Notes: a model not told the origin generated them from the sequence alone. A stretch of DNA of 64,000 nt from Chitinivibrionales bacterium (GCA_035516255.1 DATJAL010000049.1:1-64000), one strand, 5' to 3'. Counted from the stretch's first letter, positions 48,649 through 57,350 are shown. Translations and numbers: made by a program.

Positions 48649-51600
48649 GATACAAAGCTTCCGGTTTTGAAAACGACGGTGAAATTATAACCGAGGTCGG
48701 TGCTTGCCAGCGCCAGCACGTGCTGTGGCACCTGCCCGAGTCTTCTGTTGTCAAGATCGGCGATCCCCGTTTTCTGGGGCCACAGCCCATCGCCGTTGCG
48801 CAGGCTTTCAAGCGAGGCCGCGGCCGTCACAAGAATGGACGCGGTCTCGATGTATCCCGTGTTGAAGCTCGTTGCCGCGAGCGGGACCGACGCGGCGTTG
48901 CGTCCGAGAACGTCGAGCACCTTTTTGTCTTGCGCGTTGCCCTGCGGCGCCCACACGGCGAGGCCGATGTCGTTCCAGGCAAGTCCGGCGCGCGAAAGCG
49001 CCGTTGCGCAGGCGTGTTCGAGCCCCGCCGGTTCCATGCTCTGGCCGGAAAATTCCTTCCCGTCAATGCTCATGCCGTACGCCAGCACCTCGGCCAGGAC
49101 CGTCGCGCCGCGCTCCCGTGCCGCATCAAGCGTTTCGAGCACGAGGGTGGCCGCGCCCTCCGCGATCACCTTACGCTTTGGTTCCGAAATGTCAAGGTGA
49201 TACGCCGACTCGGCCTCACCCTGTTTGAGGAAGCCGATGAGGTCGTAATTATAAAAGCTCTGGTAATACACCTCGTCGGCAGCGGAAGCGAACACCGCCT
49301 TTGCGCGCTTTTCCCGCAGGGCGTTGAATGCCCAAGCCACGCTCGCGAGCCCCGCGTGCGGCCCGGGCGCAAGCGTCATGTTGACTCCCTTGAGGCATAA
49401 TGCATTGGAGACCCAGCCAGCGGTGGAGTTTGCCGTGATGTTGGAAAAACAGGCGATGTCGGGCTGATAATTGTCCGATTTGAAAACGCTGTTCATGTGG
49501 TCTGATTCGGGCGGGCCGTTGCACACACCCATCACGATGCCCACGTCGGCCGCGTTTTTCTGGCCCACGCGCAGGCCCGCGTGGTCGAGCGCGAGCTTCG
49601 ACGCTGCGGTGGCATAGGAGCTCAACAGGTTCATTTGCGCAAAGTCAAGCCTGCGGTCAACGTCCTGCGCGGTAAACGGCGGCACGAGCCCTGCCAGTTT
49701 CGACGCCGATGTCGTGTGCCCGAGCCTGCCGGCAGGCCCGATGCCCACCGCGCCGCGCCGCAGCGCATCAAGCGTTCTTGTGATGCCGAGTCCCAGCGAG
49801 GTGACCGTGCCGAGGCCGGTGATTACCACGCGGGAAAGCTCGCGCCTGCGCGGCGGCAGGGGAAAGTCCCATTTGGCAACGCACACCGCCGCGTTGTTGC
49901 CGCCGAACGCGTAATTCGCGGAAAGAAAGGCATTGTATTCCTTGTCGCGCGCGTTGTTGGGAACATAGTCGAGCGCGCAGCCGGGCCGCGGCTCCGAGAA
50001 ATTGAGCGTGGGCGGAATGAATCCATTGTTCATGGCGAGCAGGTTGCAGGTGGCCTCCAGCATGCCGGTAGTGCCCATGCAATGGCCGAAAAATGACTTT
50101 GTTGACGTGACCGGAATCGCGGCCGTGCCGCAGAACTTGGCGATGCCCTTTGATTCGGCGCGGTCGTTCGCCTCGGTGCCGGTGCCGTGCGCGTTGATGC
50201 AGCCGATGTCGTCCCGCTTGACGCCCGCGTCATTGAGCGCGTTCACAAGCGTTTTATACACGCCGTCGCCCCGAGGGTCGGGCGAGGTAGGATGGTAGGC
50301 GTCGGAGGTCAACGCGTGGCCGGCGATTTTTCCGTAAATGCGGATGTGGCGCAACAGCGCCTGCTCCATGTCTTCGAGCACCCAGAACACCGAGGCCTCG
50401 CCTATGTTAAGGCCTGCCGGCAGGGAAAACGGCGCGGTGCGGCCGGTCGACACCGCCTTGAGGCCGTTGAACCCGCTCACGTTGGCGACGCAGAGCGTGT
50501 CCGATCCGCCCACGATCACCGTGGAATACAGCCCGAGATTGATAAGCGACGCGGCCAGACCCAGCGCGCCGGTCGTTGACGAACAGGCAGTGGTGACCAG
50601 CCAGGGCTCGCCGCCGGTGCCGAGCGCGCGCGACAGCGCCTTGCCGAACCCGTAATACTGCGCCTGAAGGTTCATCTTCTCGTCAAAAATCTTGTCGCCC
50701 TTTCCATGCAGCCATTTATACTCCTCCTCGGCGGACAGCAGGCCGCCGTTGCACGTGCCGAGTACGAGCGCGATGTCGCGCCGCGCGGCGCGCGGCAGGC
50801 ATTCGATCTTCGCGTCCGCCATGGCCGCGCGGCCCGCGGCGATGCCGAAATGCAGGTATTTGTCTCCGTATTCCCTAATTTCCTCTTCGTCAAGAACCTT
50901 GCCCGCATCGAACCCCTTTATCTCGCCGCCGAGGTCGGTGCGGAAATGGCGCGCGTCGAACAGGGTGATGGGCGCAAGCCCGTGCCTCCCCTCGCGCAGC
51001 GCCGCCGTGATGTCCGCGCAGCTGTTGCCGATGGGACTCAAGGCGCCGATGCCCGTGACCGCGGCCTGGCCCCTCACGCCCCGGCGCTCGAGCGGCTTGC
51101 CCACGGCGCGTCGGCCGTTTTTCCATGTGGCCGGCTCAAGGCTTGCGGCATGAGAATCCTTCTGGAGCCGGTAGAAGTTGTTCCACAGGCCGATGAATTC
51201 CCTGTACAGCTCGTCGCGCGTCATGTTGAGCGGCTCGAACACCACGTGCGCGCCGTTGTAATGCGACCAGTTTTTGTCAACGATGCGGTTCTGGCGCTCG
51301 AGGCGATCCCAGTGCACCGAGCCGGGATACGGGGTGAATAGGAAAAATTCAGACGTGTGGATGCCGGCCTTGTCGAACAGCTCCACCACACGGTCGCCGA
51401 TGCCCTTCTCGTCCCAGTCGCGTCCAACGGCGCACGACCCGAAAAACCTGATGTCGTGGTCGCTGAGCTTCTTGACAAGATCAAACAGCATCCGCCGTTC
51501 CCTGGCCCCGCCGGCAAGCGCGCGGATCGAGATCGGGTCAACGTTGAGCGTGCAGTAGAAATTCTTGACGCCCGCGGCCGCCATGAGGGAAAGGAGTTTT

Positions 51601-52391
51601 TCGTCGGTGTTGAGCGCCATGGTGGAGGAGACGAAATATTTCTTCCCCAGCGGGATGAGCGCGTTGAGCAGACTCTGCGCGTATTCGGTCATTTTGCGCT
51701 GGGTGAAGAAAAGCGTGTCGTCGGCGAGATACACGTTCTCGTATTTGAGCCCGCGGATCTCCTCCACCACCTTGTCAATGGGCCTGAACCGAATCCTGCC
51801 GCCCATGTGCGCGGGTATGGCGCACATCGCGCAGTTGTACGTGCACCCGCGCGTGAGCTGCACAAGGTCCTCGTCCCAGTCGTAATAGTCTTTTTTGTAA
51901 AAAAGGTCGCGCCGCGTAATTTTCATGTCGGCCAGATTGAACGAGCAGCCGCCCTTGTAAATCCTTTTCAAGGCGCCGGCTTTGAGATCGTTCAGTATGA
52001 CGGGCCACGTGGGCTCGCCCTCGCCGGTGTTCACCGCATCGGCGTGCTTGAGGCATTCCTCCGCCATGAACGACGGGAAAAATCCTCCCATGATCACCTT
52101 AGCGCCCGCCGCCCTGAACCCGTCCCCTATTTCAAACGCGCGTTGCGCCTGCGGCGTGAAGCAGTTGATCGCGACAAGGTCGGTTTTCGCGGAAAAATCC
52201 ACCGGGTCGCCCGCGTTGTCGTCTATGAGCTCGACCTCGAATTCCGGCGGCGTCAATGACGCGAGGATGGGGATGCCCAGCGACGGCGGCGTGGTGAAAT
52301 CGCCGAGAAAATATTCGACCAGCCCCTTGTCCAATTCGGGGTTGTTGAGGAGGAACTTTTCGAAGCGGGGATAAATAAAGGTTATTTTCAC
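48645..52391 (-). CDS. B12-binding radical SAM domain fused to ketosynthase and cysteine-less ketosynthase
   Basis: 1248 residues from GTG 52391 (AAGG 10 bases upstream; a TTG ten codons earlier has no site). Residues 1-130 resemble the cobalamin-binding Rossmann fold ('PPSLGIPILASLTPP', 'VAINCFTPQAQRAFEIGDGFRAAGAKVIMGGFFPSFM', 'VNTGEGEPTWP') but without a clear DxHxxG. Residues about 180-400 are a radical SAM barrel with Cys183/187/190 in 'TRGCTYNCAMC'. A linker (400-440) leads to a full ketosynthase: Cys603 in 'VTTACSSTTGALG', His735 in 'INAHGTGTEAND', His770 in 'STKSFFGHCMG'. Residues about 854-1248 are a second ketosynthase fold with 'MTLAPGPHAGLAS' instead of the Cys loop. First gene of the operon. 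An assembly of this order is not known to me. Confidence 0.85.
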   Translation of the reverse strand: MKITFIYPRFEKFLLNNPELDKGLVEYFLGDFTTPPSLGIPILASLTPPEFEVELIDDNAGDPVDFSAKTDLVAINCFTPQAQRAFEIGDGFRAAGAKVIMGGFFPSFMAEECLKHADAVNTGEGEPTWPVILNDLKAGALKRIYKGGCSFNLADMKITRRDLFYKKDYYDWDEDLVQLTRGCTYNCAMCAIPAHMGGRIRFRPIDKVVEEIRGLKYENVYLADDTLFFTQRKMTEYAQSLLNALIPLGKKYFVSSTMALNTDEKLLSLMAAAGVKNFYCTLNVDPISIRALAGGARERRMLFDLVKKLSDHDIRFFGSCAVGRDWDEKGIGDRVVELFDKAGIHTSEFFLFTPYPGSVHWDRLERQNRIVDKNWSHYNGAHVVFEPLNMTRDELYREFIGLWNNFYRLQKDSHAASLEPATWKNGRRAVGKPLERRGVRGQAAVTGIGALSPIGNSCADITAALREGRHGLAPITLFDARHFRTDLGGEIKGFDAGKVLDEEEIREYGDKYLHFGIAAGRAAMADAKIECLPRAARRDIALVLGTCNGGLLSAEEEYKWLHGKGDKIFDEKMNLQAQYYGFGKALSRALGTGGEPWLVTTACSSTTGALGLAASLINLGLYSTVIVGGSDTLCVANVSGFNGLKAVSTGRTAPFSLPAGLNIGEASVFWVLEDMEQALLRHIRIYGKIAGHALTSDAYHPTSPDPRGDGVYKTLVNALNDAGVKRDDIGCINAHGTGTEANDRAESKGIAKFCGTAAIPVTSTKSFFGHCMGTTGMLEATCNLLAMNNGFIPPTLNFSEPRPGCALDYVPNNARDKEYNAFLSANYAFGGNNAAVCVAKWDFPLPPRRRELSRVVITGLGTVTSLGLGITRTLDALRRGAVGIGPAGRLGHTTSASKLAGLVPPFTAQDVDRRLDFAQMNLLSSYATAASKLALDHAGLRVGQKNAADVGIVMGVCNGPPESDHMNSVFKSDNYQPDIACFSNITANSTAGWVSNALCLKGVNMTLAPGPHAGLASVAWAFNALREKRAKAVFASAADEVYYQSFYNYDLIGFLKQGEAESAYHLDISEPKRKVIAEGAATLVLETLDAARERGATVLAEVLAYGMSIDGKEFSGQSMEPAGLEHACATALSRAGLAWNDIGLAVWAPQGNAQDKKVLDVLGRNAASVPLAATSFNTGYIETASILVTAAASLESLRNGDGLWPQKTGIADLDNRRLGQVPQHVLALASTDLGYNFTVVFKTGSFVS

Positions 52392-52540
52392 GTTTTTTCG
52401 GCCTTGGAAAATGCGGCGCAATGGTTATTACTGAGCGGTGATAAAAATAACCCATTGCGAGGGGAATTTTAAAGCATTTCCGAAGGTATTAAGACGTCAT
52501 TTAAAAACAGCGAGATCTGGATTCGCATGTTTTCGCGCCA

Positions 52541-52650
52541 GGCCGGACTGGAGTGGTGAGCCGGAGCGAATTGCCGGCCGACCCCGCCGGACAAGCGTCG
52601 GGGCGGTCCGAGGGCCGCCGCCGTCTTCGGCGGGGCGCCCAGGTCTTCTC
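52541..52650. repeat. Partial copy of the GGCGTT-type element (central part)
   Basis: GGCCGGACTGGAGTGGTGAGCCGG...GAATTGCCGGCCGACCC matches the middle of the element at 28374-28556 almost base for base (that copy: GGCCGGACTGGAGCGGTGAGCC). The remaining GCCGCCGCCGTCTTCGGCGGGGC is hairpin-like but specific to this copy. It lies between the synthase operon and the AnmK gene. Confidence 0.7.
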
Positions 52651-52662
52651 TTTTTGTAAACT

Positions 52663-53820
52663 TCACGGAAACACCCATCTTCCAATCCCCCTTATTTCCG
52701 GATTGGGGCGGACGTTCCACGGGCCGCGGTGCCCCGAAATATATTCGTGCACCGAAAGGCCGAGCGCAAGCGGGATGCGGAGCGCGGCGGGAATGCCGGA
52801 TTCCTCGACGCTTTTCACCTTGACCGGATCAAAATAGGTACCCAGATATTCGATAAGCGTCAGGTTGTTGGCGCCGCCGCCCGAAAGCCAAACGACTTCA
52901 GCGGGAATCACCTGCCGGTACTCGCGCTTGAAGAATTCAAACGCGGACCGCGCCGTGAGCGCGGTGAGCGTCGCGAGCCGGTCGAGCGGTGAAAGGGCCG
53001 CAACCTGTGGAAGGGAATATAGCGCCGCAAGTTCCTGCAGAAACGCCTGCTTCGGCGCGGGGCGGGAAAACCATTCGTGCGCCATGAGCGCGCCCAGGCA
53101 CGCGCTGTCCACCTTGCCCTTTGCCGCGAACGAGCCGTCGCGGTCGAACCCGTCCTGGCAGCCGGCCTCGCGCGCGGCCAGGTTGATGAGGCAGGTGCCG
53201 GGCCCGATGTCGCTGTCGAGCACGATGGCCATTGCCTGGTTGTCAACCACGGCCATGTGCGCGACGAGCCCGATGTTGAGGTAAAGGGAAACAGGCTCGG
53301 CGTGCTTGGCGATTTTCGCGTTGCCCGGAAACAGCGGCAGCCCGCCGTCGGCGCCGGCCAGGATGCCGTGCCTGCCGAACCCGGTGATGACCGGGACCTT
53401 CAGGGCAGAGGCAAGCAGCTGCGCGTCGCCGAGCGTGACGTCCCAGACGCGCGCCTGGTCCCCGTCGCCCGCCGGCCCCCTGAAGAGCGTGCAGGGGTTC
53501 ATCACGACGAAGTGCGGCTGGCGCATTGACTTATGCGCATGCGACAGCGCGGTCCGGGCGCATTCGAGGAACAGGTACGACAGCCGCTGGTCGAGCCACG
53601 CAAGCCGGTCGAGCCCTATTGCGGCCGCGGGATTGAGCGCAAGCGTTTCCACGAGCTGTTCAACGGGGTCAGGATACGGAAGAATCGCATGGGCAACGGA
53701 CTCCCACGCGTCCCCCTCGGCGCAGAAATAGATGCACTGGATCCCGCTCTGCGGCCCGCCCGCGGAAACGACGAGAATGCGCCTTTTTTTTGTTTTTTTT
53801 AAAGCGGAAAAAAAATTCAT
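52663..53820 (-). CDS. AnmK-family anhydro-N-acetylmuramic acid kinase-like protein
   Basis: 385 residues. The core 'DSDIGPGTCLINLAAREAG' followed by 'DGFDRDGSFAAKGKVDSACL', and 'VVWLSGGGANNLTLIEYLG' match the UPF0075/AnmK family of sugar kinases with an actin-like fold, where a similar D.GPGN..ID motif and 'SGGGANN' bind nucleotide. The N-terminus 'RRILVVSAGGPQSGIQCIYF' corresponds to the usual 'GTSxDGID'-type start but lacks the 'MSGTSLDG' wording, so the substrate may differ. It would phosphorylate anhydroMurNAc in cell-wall recycling. It is the gene upstream of the synthase operon on the same strand but 270 bases away. Confidence 0.78.
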   Translation of the reverse strand: MNFFSALKKTKKRRILVVSAGGPQSGIQCIYFCAEGDAWESVAHAILPYPDPVEQLVETLALNPAAAIGLDRLAWLDQRLSYLFLECARTALSHAHKSMRQPHFVVMNPCTLFRGPAGDGDQARVWDVTLGDAQLLASALKVPVITGFGRHGILAGADGGLPLFPGNAKIAKHAEPVSLYLNIGLVAHMAVVDNQAMAIVLDSDIGPGTCLINLAAREAGCQDGFDRDGSFAAKGKVDSACLGALMAHEWFSRPAPKQAFLQELAALYSLPQVAALSPLDRLATLTALTARSAFEFFKREYRQVIPAEVVWLSGGGANNLTLIEYLGTYFDPVKVKSVEESGIPAALRIPLALGLSVHEYISGHRGPWNVRPNPEIRGIGRWVFP

Positions 53821-54048
53821 GGATCATGCCCCGCGTGTGATGAATTATAAATAATAAATGTGGGCGGAGGGAGCAACAAGCAACGGAGATTTGAACGGCC
53901 GGTATTCGAAATCCTGTAACATATGCTCGGGCGGGACTGCCTAATAGAATGCCTCCAAGAAATGTAATAAATATGTATGGAAAGAGTCGGGTGAAATCAA
54001 TTATACTTAATCCGTTATTTTCCACCCCCCAATAAAAGGAATGCACCG

Positions 54049-54381
54049 ATGCCGGACATTTTTCGTTACACCGATTACCGCAAATTCCTCAGGGACGCGA
54101 TCAAGGCGATGCGGAAAAAAGACCCGTCGCTTTCGTTCCGCGCCCTTGCAAAGCACATCGGCCTGCTCGCGCCCAGCCACATTTTTCTCGTGCTCCAGGC
54201 CAAGCGAAACCTCGGCGACCTCCTGGTGCTTAAGCTGTCCGCCTTTTTAAAGCTCAAGCGCAGGGAAATGTTTTACCTCGAGCACATGACGCATTACAAC
54301 CAGGCGAAAACAAAATTAGAAAAGGATGAGTATTATCGGCGCATGGTTGCGATGAATAGCCGATTGAAGAAAAGAAAATAA
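54049..54381 (+). CDS. Short TIGR02147-family (Fibrobacter paralogous family) protein
   Basis: 110 residues. 'MPDIFRYTDYRKFLRDAIKAMRKKDPSLSFRALAKHIGL' and 'ILVLQAKRNL'-like text with 'RREMFYLEHMTHYNQAKTKLEKDEYYRRM' is the N-terminal helix-turn-helix part of TIGR02147, an uncharacterised regulator-like family very abundant in Fibrobacter. Full members have about 270 residues with a DUF4423 part after the point where this one stops. The stop is natural (a TAA after a Lys/Arg-rich tail), not a frameshift that I can see. It may act as a competing DNA-binding form. It is transcribed divergently from the AnmK gene. Confidence 0.8.
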   Translation: MPDIFRYTDYRKFLRDAIKAMRKKDPSLSFRALAKHIGLLAPSHIFLVLQAKRNLGDLLVLKLSAFLKLKRREMFYLEHMTHYNQAKTKLEKDEYYRRMVAMNSRLKKRK

Positions 54382-54395
54382 AAAATTAATAAAAT

Positions 54396-54458
54396 GGGCG
54401 TTCCCCCGGCGTGTAGGGGCGGGTTCGCGAACAGCCCCTACGCAACGGGGGAACGCCC
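54396..54458. repeat. GGCGTT-type palindrome, short form
   Basis: GGGCGTTCCCCC ... GGGGGAACGCCC frames an inner GTAGGGGC...GCCCCTAC hairpin. Outer ends are the same as those of the longer elements, so it is probably a reduced member. It follows the TIGR02147 gene by 14 bases and can serve as its terminator-like stem. Confidence 0.75.
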
Positions 54459-54486
54459 TGAATCTTTAATAAAAAAGCCTGCATTA

Positions 54487-54527
54487 AAATCAAAAACGCC
54501 GTCGAGCGTCAAACACCCGCCGGCGTT
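54487..54527 (-). terminator. Rho-independent terminator of the DUF2723 gene
   Basis: Minus strand AACGCCG...CGGCGTT stem with a 19-base loop region, followed by TTTGATTTT. It lies 25 bases after the stop at 54552. Confidence 0.65.
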
Positions 54528-54551
54528 CTCATTTTCAAACAAAAACCCTTT

Positions 54552-57350
54552 TTATTTCTTCGGCATGGGCGCCGGAACCGCCAGTCCCGGCGGTGTCAGC
54601 GCCGCCTGCGGCCGTTCTTTCGCCGCGATTGCCGCAATCTGGCTGCGCAGCTCGTCCGCCCTCCGGTCGCCCGGATGGGACTCCTGGAACGCGTTGATGG
54701 CCAGAAGCGCGCTGTCGAACTGTCGCAGGTTCACGTACATTTTCGCCAGGCTTTCGTAGCCGCTGTAATAGTCCGGGTCGCGGGCCAGAAGCATCTTGAG
54801 CACCGGAATCGCCTCCCTGCTCTTACCCTGCATTTCGAGCGCCTGCGCCAGCATGCGCACGTATTCCGGATTTCTCGGGTCGCTCTTCATTGCCTCGCGG
54901 GCGCATGTTTCGGCCTCGGCCAGCCTGCCGTGGTTCACGAGATATTCCTGCAGCAGCGCGCGCGGCCGCCAGTCCCAGGGCACGATCGAAATGCATTTTC
55001 CGAGCTCGGTGGTGACCATGTCCAGCTTCGCGTTATATTCCTTCTCCAGCGCCATGAAGGCGGCCTTTTTCTCCTCGATCAGGGGCGCGCTCCCGCTCCC
55101 GGCGGATGCGATCTGCGTCTGGAGCGAATCGAGACGCGCCTTCTGTTCCTGCAGCGGCTTGCGGAGCATGAGCGCCATCTCCACGTAGCAGGCGGTGTAG
55201 TTGGCCTGCAGGCCCTTTGCCGCCTCGTCCACCGGCTCGTCGGTGATCTTGCCGGTGCCGTACCTGAATACTTTGTCAAGAAGATAGACCGTTTTGTCCA
55301 CGTCCATGCGCCGGTCCTGCGGAATCATGGCCGGCGTGATCCGGAAGGCAAGGCCCTCCATCTGGAGGTAGGGATCGAGCCCCATGAAGTTGTCGTCAGA
55401 CACGGTGACCGCGAAATACACCGGTTTGCGCCACCGGTTCGAATCCACGATGTTAAGCACCATCTTGTCCTGCACGCGCAGAACGTTAAGCTGGCGCCGG
55501 CCCGGAATGACCACGTTGATCCCCGCGTTGGGCAGCGTGTACTGCGTCGGGTCCTCGAACGGGTTCAGCTCCGCGTTGAGCGCGTCGATCTGGGCGGTTG
55601 AAAACGAGATGGGCGCCTTGGGGGGCACGTCCTTGAGCTGCTTGATGTACCAGTCGGTGTTGAGCAGGCTCAGATTGATGAGGCGGACGTCCTTGCGGAT
55701 GCCGTATGCCTCCTGGAGCGCCCACAGGGGGAACGTGTCGTTGTCGCCGTTGGTGATGAGCAGGGCGTCCTTGTCGCACGACATGAGTAGGTTGTACGAG
55801 GCATCGAACGGGATCCAGTTCATGTGGCGGTCGCGCGGGCCCCAGTTCTGGGCGAGGGGGAGGGCGGGCGACACGAACATCGCCACGGCGCACAGGGGCG
55901 CCGCGGTGGTGCGCAGGAGTCTGTTCTTGTTTGTAAATAAATAGGCCAGAAAGAGGCCCGAAGCGATGCCGAGCCACATGCCGTAGAACATGAAGCCGGC
56001 GTTCCAGAAATAATCACGGACGCGCACCTCGCGGTGCACGTTGGGCGGCGCGCCTTCCCTGCCCGCGCGCGCCCAGGCGAGAAGGTCCTGGTGCTCGGGC
56101 TTTGTGCCGTCGGCGAAATTCATATACCACGTGAGGATCACGGTGGTCATGAGCGTCACCAGGATCAGCATGATCGCGGCGTTCCTGTTTTTCCGGTAAT
56201 AGTAGAACCATGCCATGAACATGAATGCGGTGGGCAGCAGGTAGACAAGCAGCTTGAGAAAGCCGATGCCGAAGTTTCCCTCCATGAAATTTTTCTGGGT
56301 GTCTTTAAGGGAGAAATGGAAAAACTGCGTCAGGTGGAACCCGCCGTAGCCCATGTTGCTCTCGATCCCGAACTGCCGCGACAGGGCCCCGCGGCGGTAA
56401 AACGATCGCGACACCATGCTCTCGGAGCCGTACTGCTTCCGGTCGAGCGTGGCCGCGAAGGCCTGCCATGTCACGGGATGGTCCTCGTCGATGATCGGGT
56501 TGAGCGCCGAGCGTATCGGCATGTAGATGTGGTTCGAAAAACCGACCACGGCCATGAACGAGAACCAGAAGCAGAACTGCCACTTTGCCTTGTTCTGCCC
56601 CTGCGCGAACATCATGATGAACGTGACCGCCGTACAGACGAGGCTCACCGCGATGAACCACGAAAGGTTGTACATGAAGGTCGCCATGCCCACGCCCACG
56701 ATCCACAGGCGCCAGTCGAAGCGTTTCTGTTTGTCAACCATCATGACAAAAAGGAATATCGCCGGCAGGGTGATGCCCGAGATCATGTGCATGCCGACGC
56801 CCGAAAAGCCGAGGTATGCGAGCAGGAGCAGGAGCCGGTCGCGCTTCGGGTCTTTCGATTGTGCCCACACGAGCGCGAGCCATAGGGTGATCACCACGGG
56901 AAGAAGGCATACGTTGCACTGCTCGGAGAATTCAAGCGAGCAGAACCAGAACGTGTTGCTGAAGGCGCACAAAAGCGCTCCCGTCACGCCCCCGCAATAC
57001 AGTGTCAGGCGTTTCCACATGGTGTCAGCCTCGCCGACCACGTACCACAACGCACGCACGATGATCAGGTATATGAACAGCGCGGTGAACGCGCTGCCGA
57101 ACACCGCGATCAGGTTCAACCTGAACCCAGGGTCCTTGAGAAACGACAAGGCGAGGTAAAAGACGCGCCCCATGGGAATCAACAGCGGCGTGCCGGGCGG
57201 GTGCGGGATGCCGAGGCAGGCCGAGGAGGCAAGGTATTCGCCGCAGTCCCACAGCGCCACGGTCGGCCCCGCGGTCATGATGTAGACGATGGCAGAAATG
57301 AGCATGACAAGAATTGCCAGTGCCGCGTTGACTCTTTTATGGGTGAACAT
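54552..57350 (-). CDS. DUF2723 multi-pass membrane protein with C-terminal TPRs
   Basis: 932 residues from ATG 57350 (AAAGG 8-9 bases upstream). The N-terminal signature 'ALWDCGEYLASSACLGIPHPPGTPLLIPMGRVFY' is diagnostic for DUF2723 (TMEM260-like, GT-C fold); the acidic D-x-GE pair in the first loop is the presumed catalytic site. About ten to twelve hydrophobic segments extend to about residue 520, followed by a periplasmic alpha/beta part and three TPR-like repeats near the C-terminus ('ETCAREAMKSDPRNPEYVRMLAQALEMQGK', 'LLARDPDYYSGYESLAKMYVNLRQFDSALLAI'). Human TMEM260 is an O-mannosyltransferase, so a glycosyltransferase role is likely. FCB bacteria usually have several copies. Confidence 0.88.
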   Translation of the reverse strand: MFTHKRVNAALAILVMLISAIVYIMTAGPTVALWDCGEYLASSACLGIPHPPGTPLLIPMGRVFYLALSFLKDPGFRLNLIAVFGSAFTALFIYLIIVRALWYVVGEADTMWKRLTLYCGGVTGALLCAFSNTFWFCSLEFSEQCNVCLLPVVITLWLALVWAQSKDPKRDRLLLLLAYLGFSGVGMHMISGITLPAIFLFVMMVDKQKRFDWRLWIVGVGMATFMYNLSWFIAVSLVCTAVTFIMMFAQGQNKAKWQFCFWFSFMAVVGFSNHIYMPIRSALNPIIDEDHPVTWQAFAATLDRKQYGSESMVSRSFYRRGALSRQFGIESNMGYGGFHLTQFFHFSLKDTQKNFMEGNFGIGFLKLLVYLLPTAFMFMAWFYYYRKNRNAAIMLILVTLMTTVILTWYMNFADGTKPEHQDLLAWARAGREGAPPNVHREVRVRDYFWNAGFMFYGMWLGIASGLFLAYLFTNKNRLLRTTAAPLCAVAMFVSPALPLAQNWGPRDRHMNWIPFDASYNLLMSCDKDALLITNGDNDTFPLWALQEAYGIRKDVRLINLSLLNTDWYIKQLKDVPPKAPISFSTAQIDALNAELNPFEDPTQYTLPNAGINVVIPGRRQLNVLRVQDKMVLNIVDSNRWRKPVYFAVTVSDDNFMGLDPYLQMEGLAFRITPAMIPQDRRMDVDKTVYLLDKVFRYGTGKITDEPVDEAAKGLQANYTACYVEMALMLRKPLQEQKARLDSLQTQIASAGSGSAPLIEEKKAAFMALEKEYNAKLDMVTTELGKCISIVPWDWRPRALLQEYLVNHGRLAEAETCAREAMKSDPRNPEYVRMLAQALEMQGKSREAIPVLKMLLARDPDYYSGYESLAKMYVNLRQFDSALLAINAFQESHPGDRRADELRSQIAAIAAKERPQAALTPPGLAVPAPMPKK

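Noticed and set aside
41519-52391. Reading the operon as an aryl polyene or flexirubin cluster
   Set aside because: No ammonia lyase, thioesterase, glycosyltransferase, LolA-like or MMPL exporter gene is present, and the radical SAM and GcvT-like genes are not part of those clusters.
41519-52391. Reading the operon as a ladderane cluster
   Set aside because: KS, ACP, FabZ-like and radical SAM genes fit in part, but no phytoene-desaturase-like or methyltransferase genes typical of anammox clusters are seen, and the fused KS-CLF order is different. Not excluded, only unsupported.
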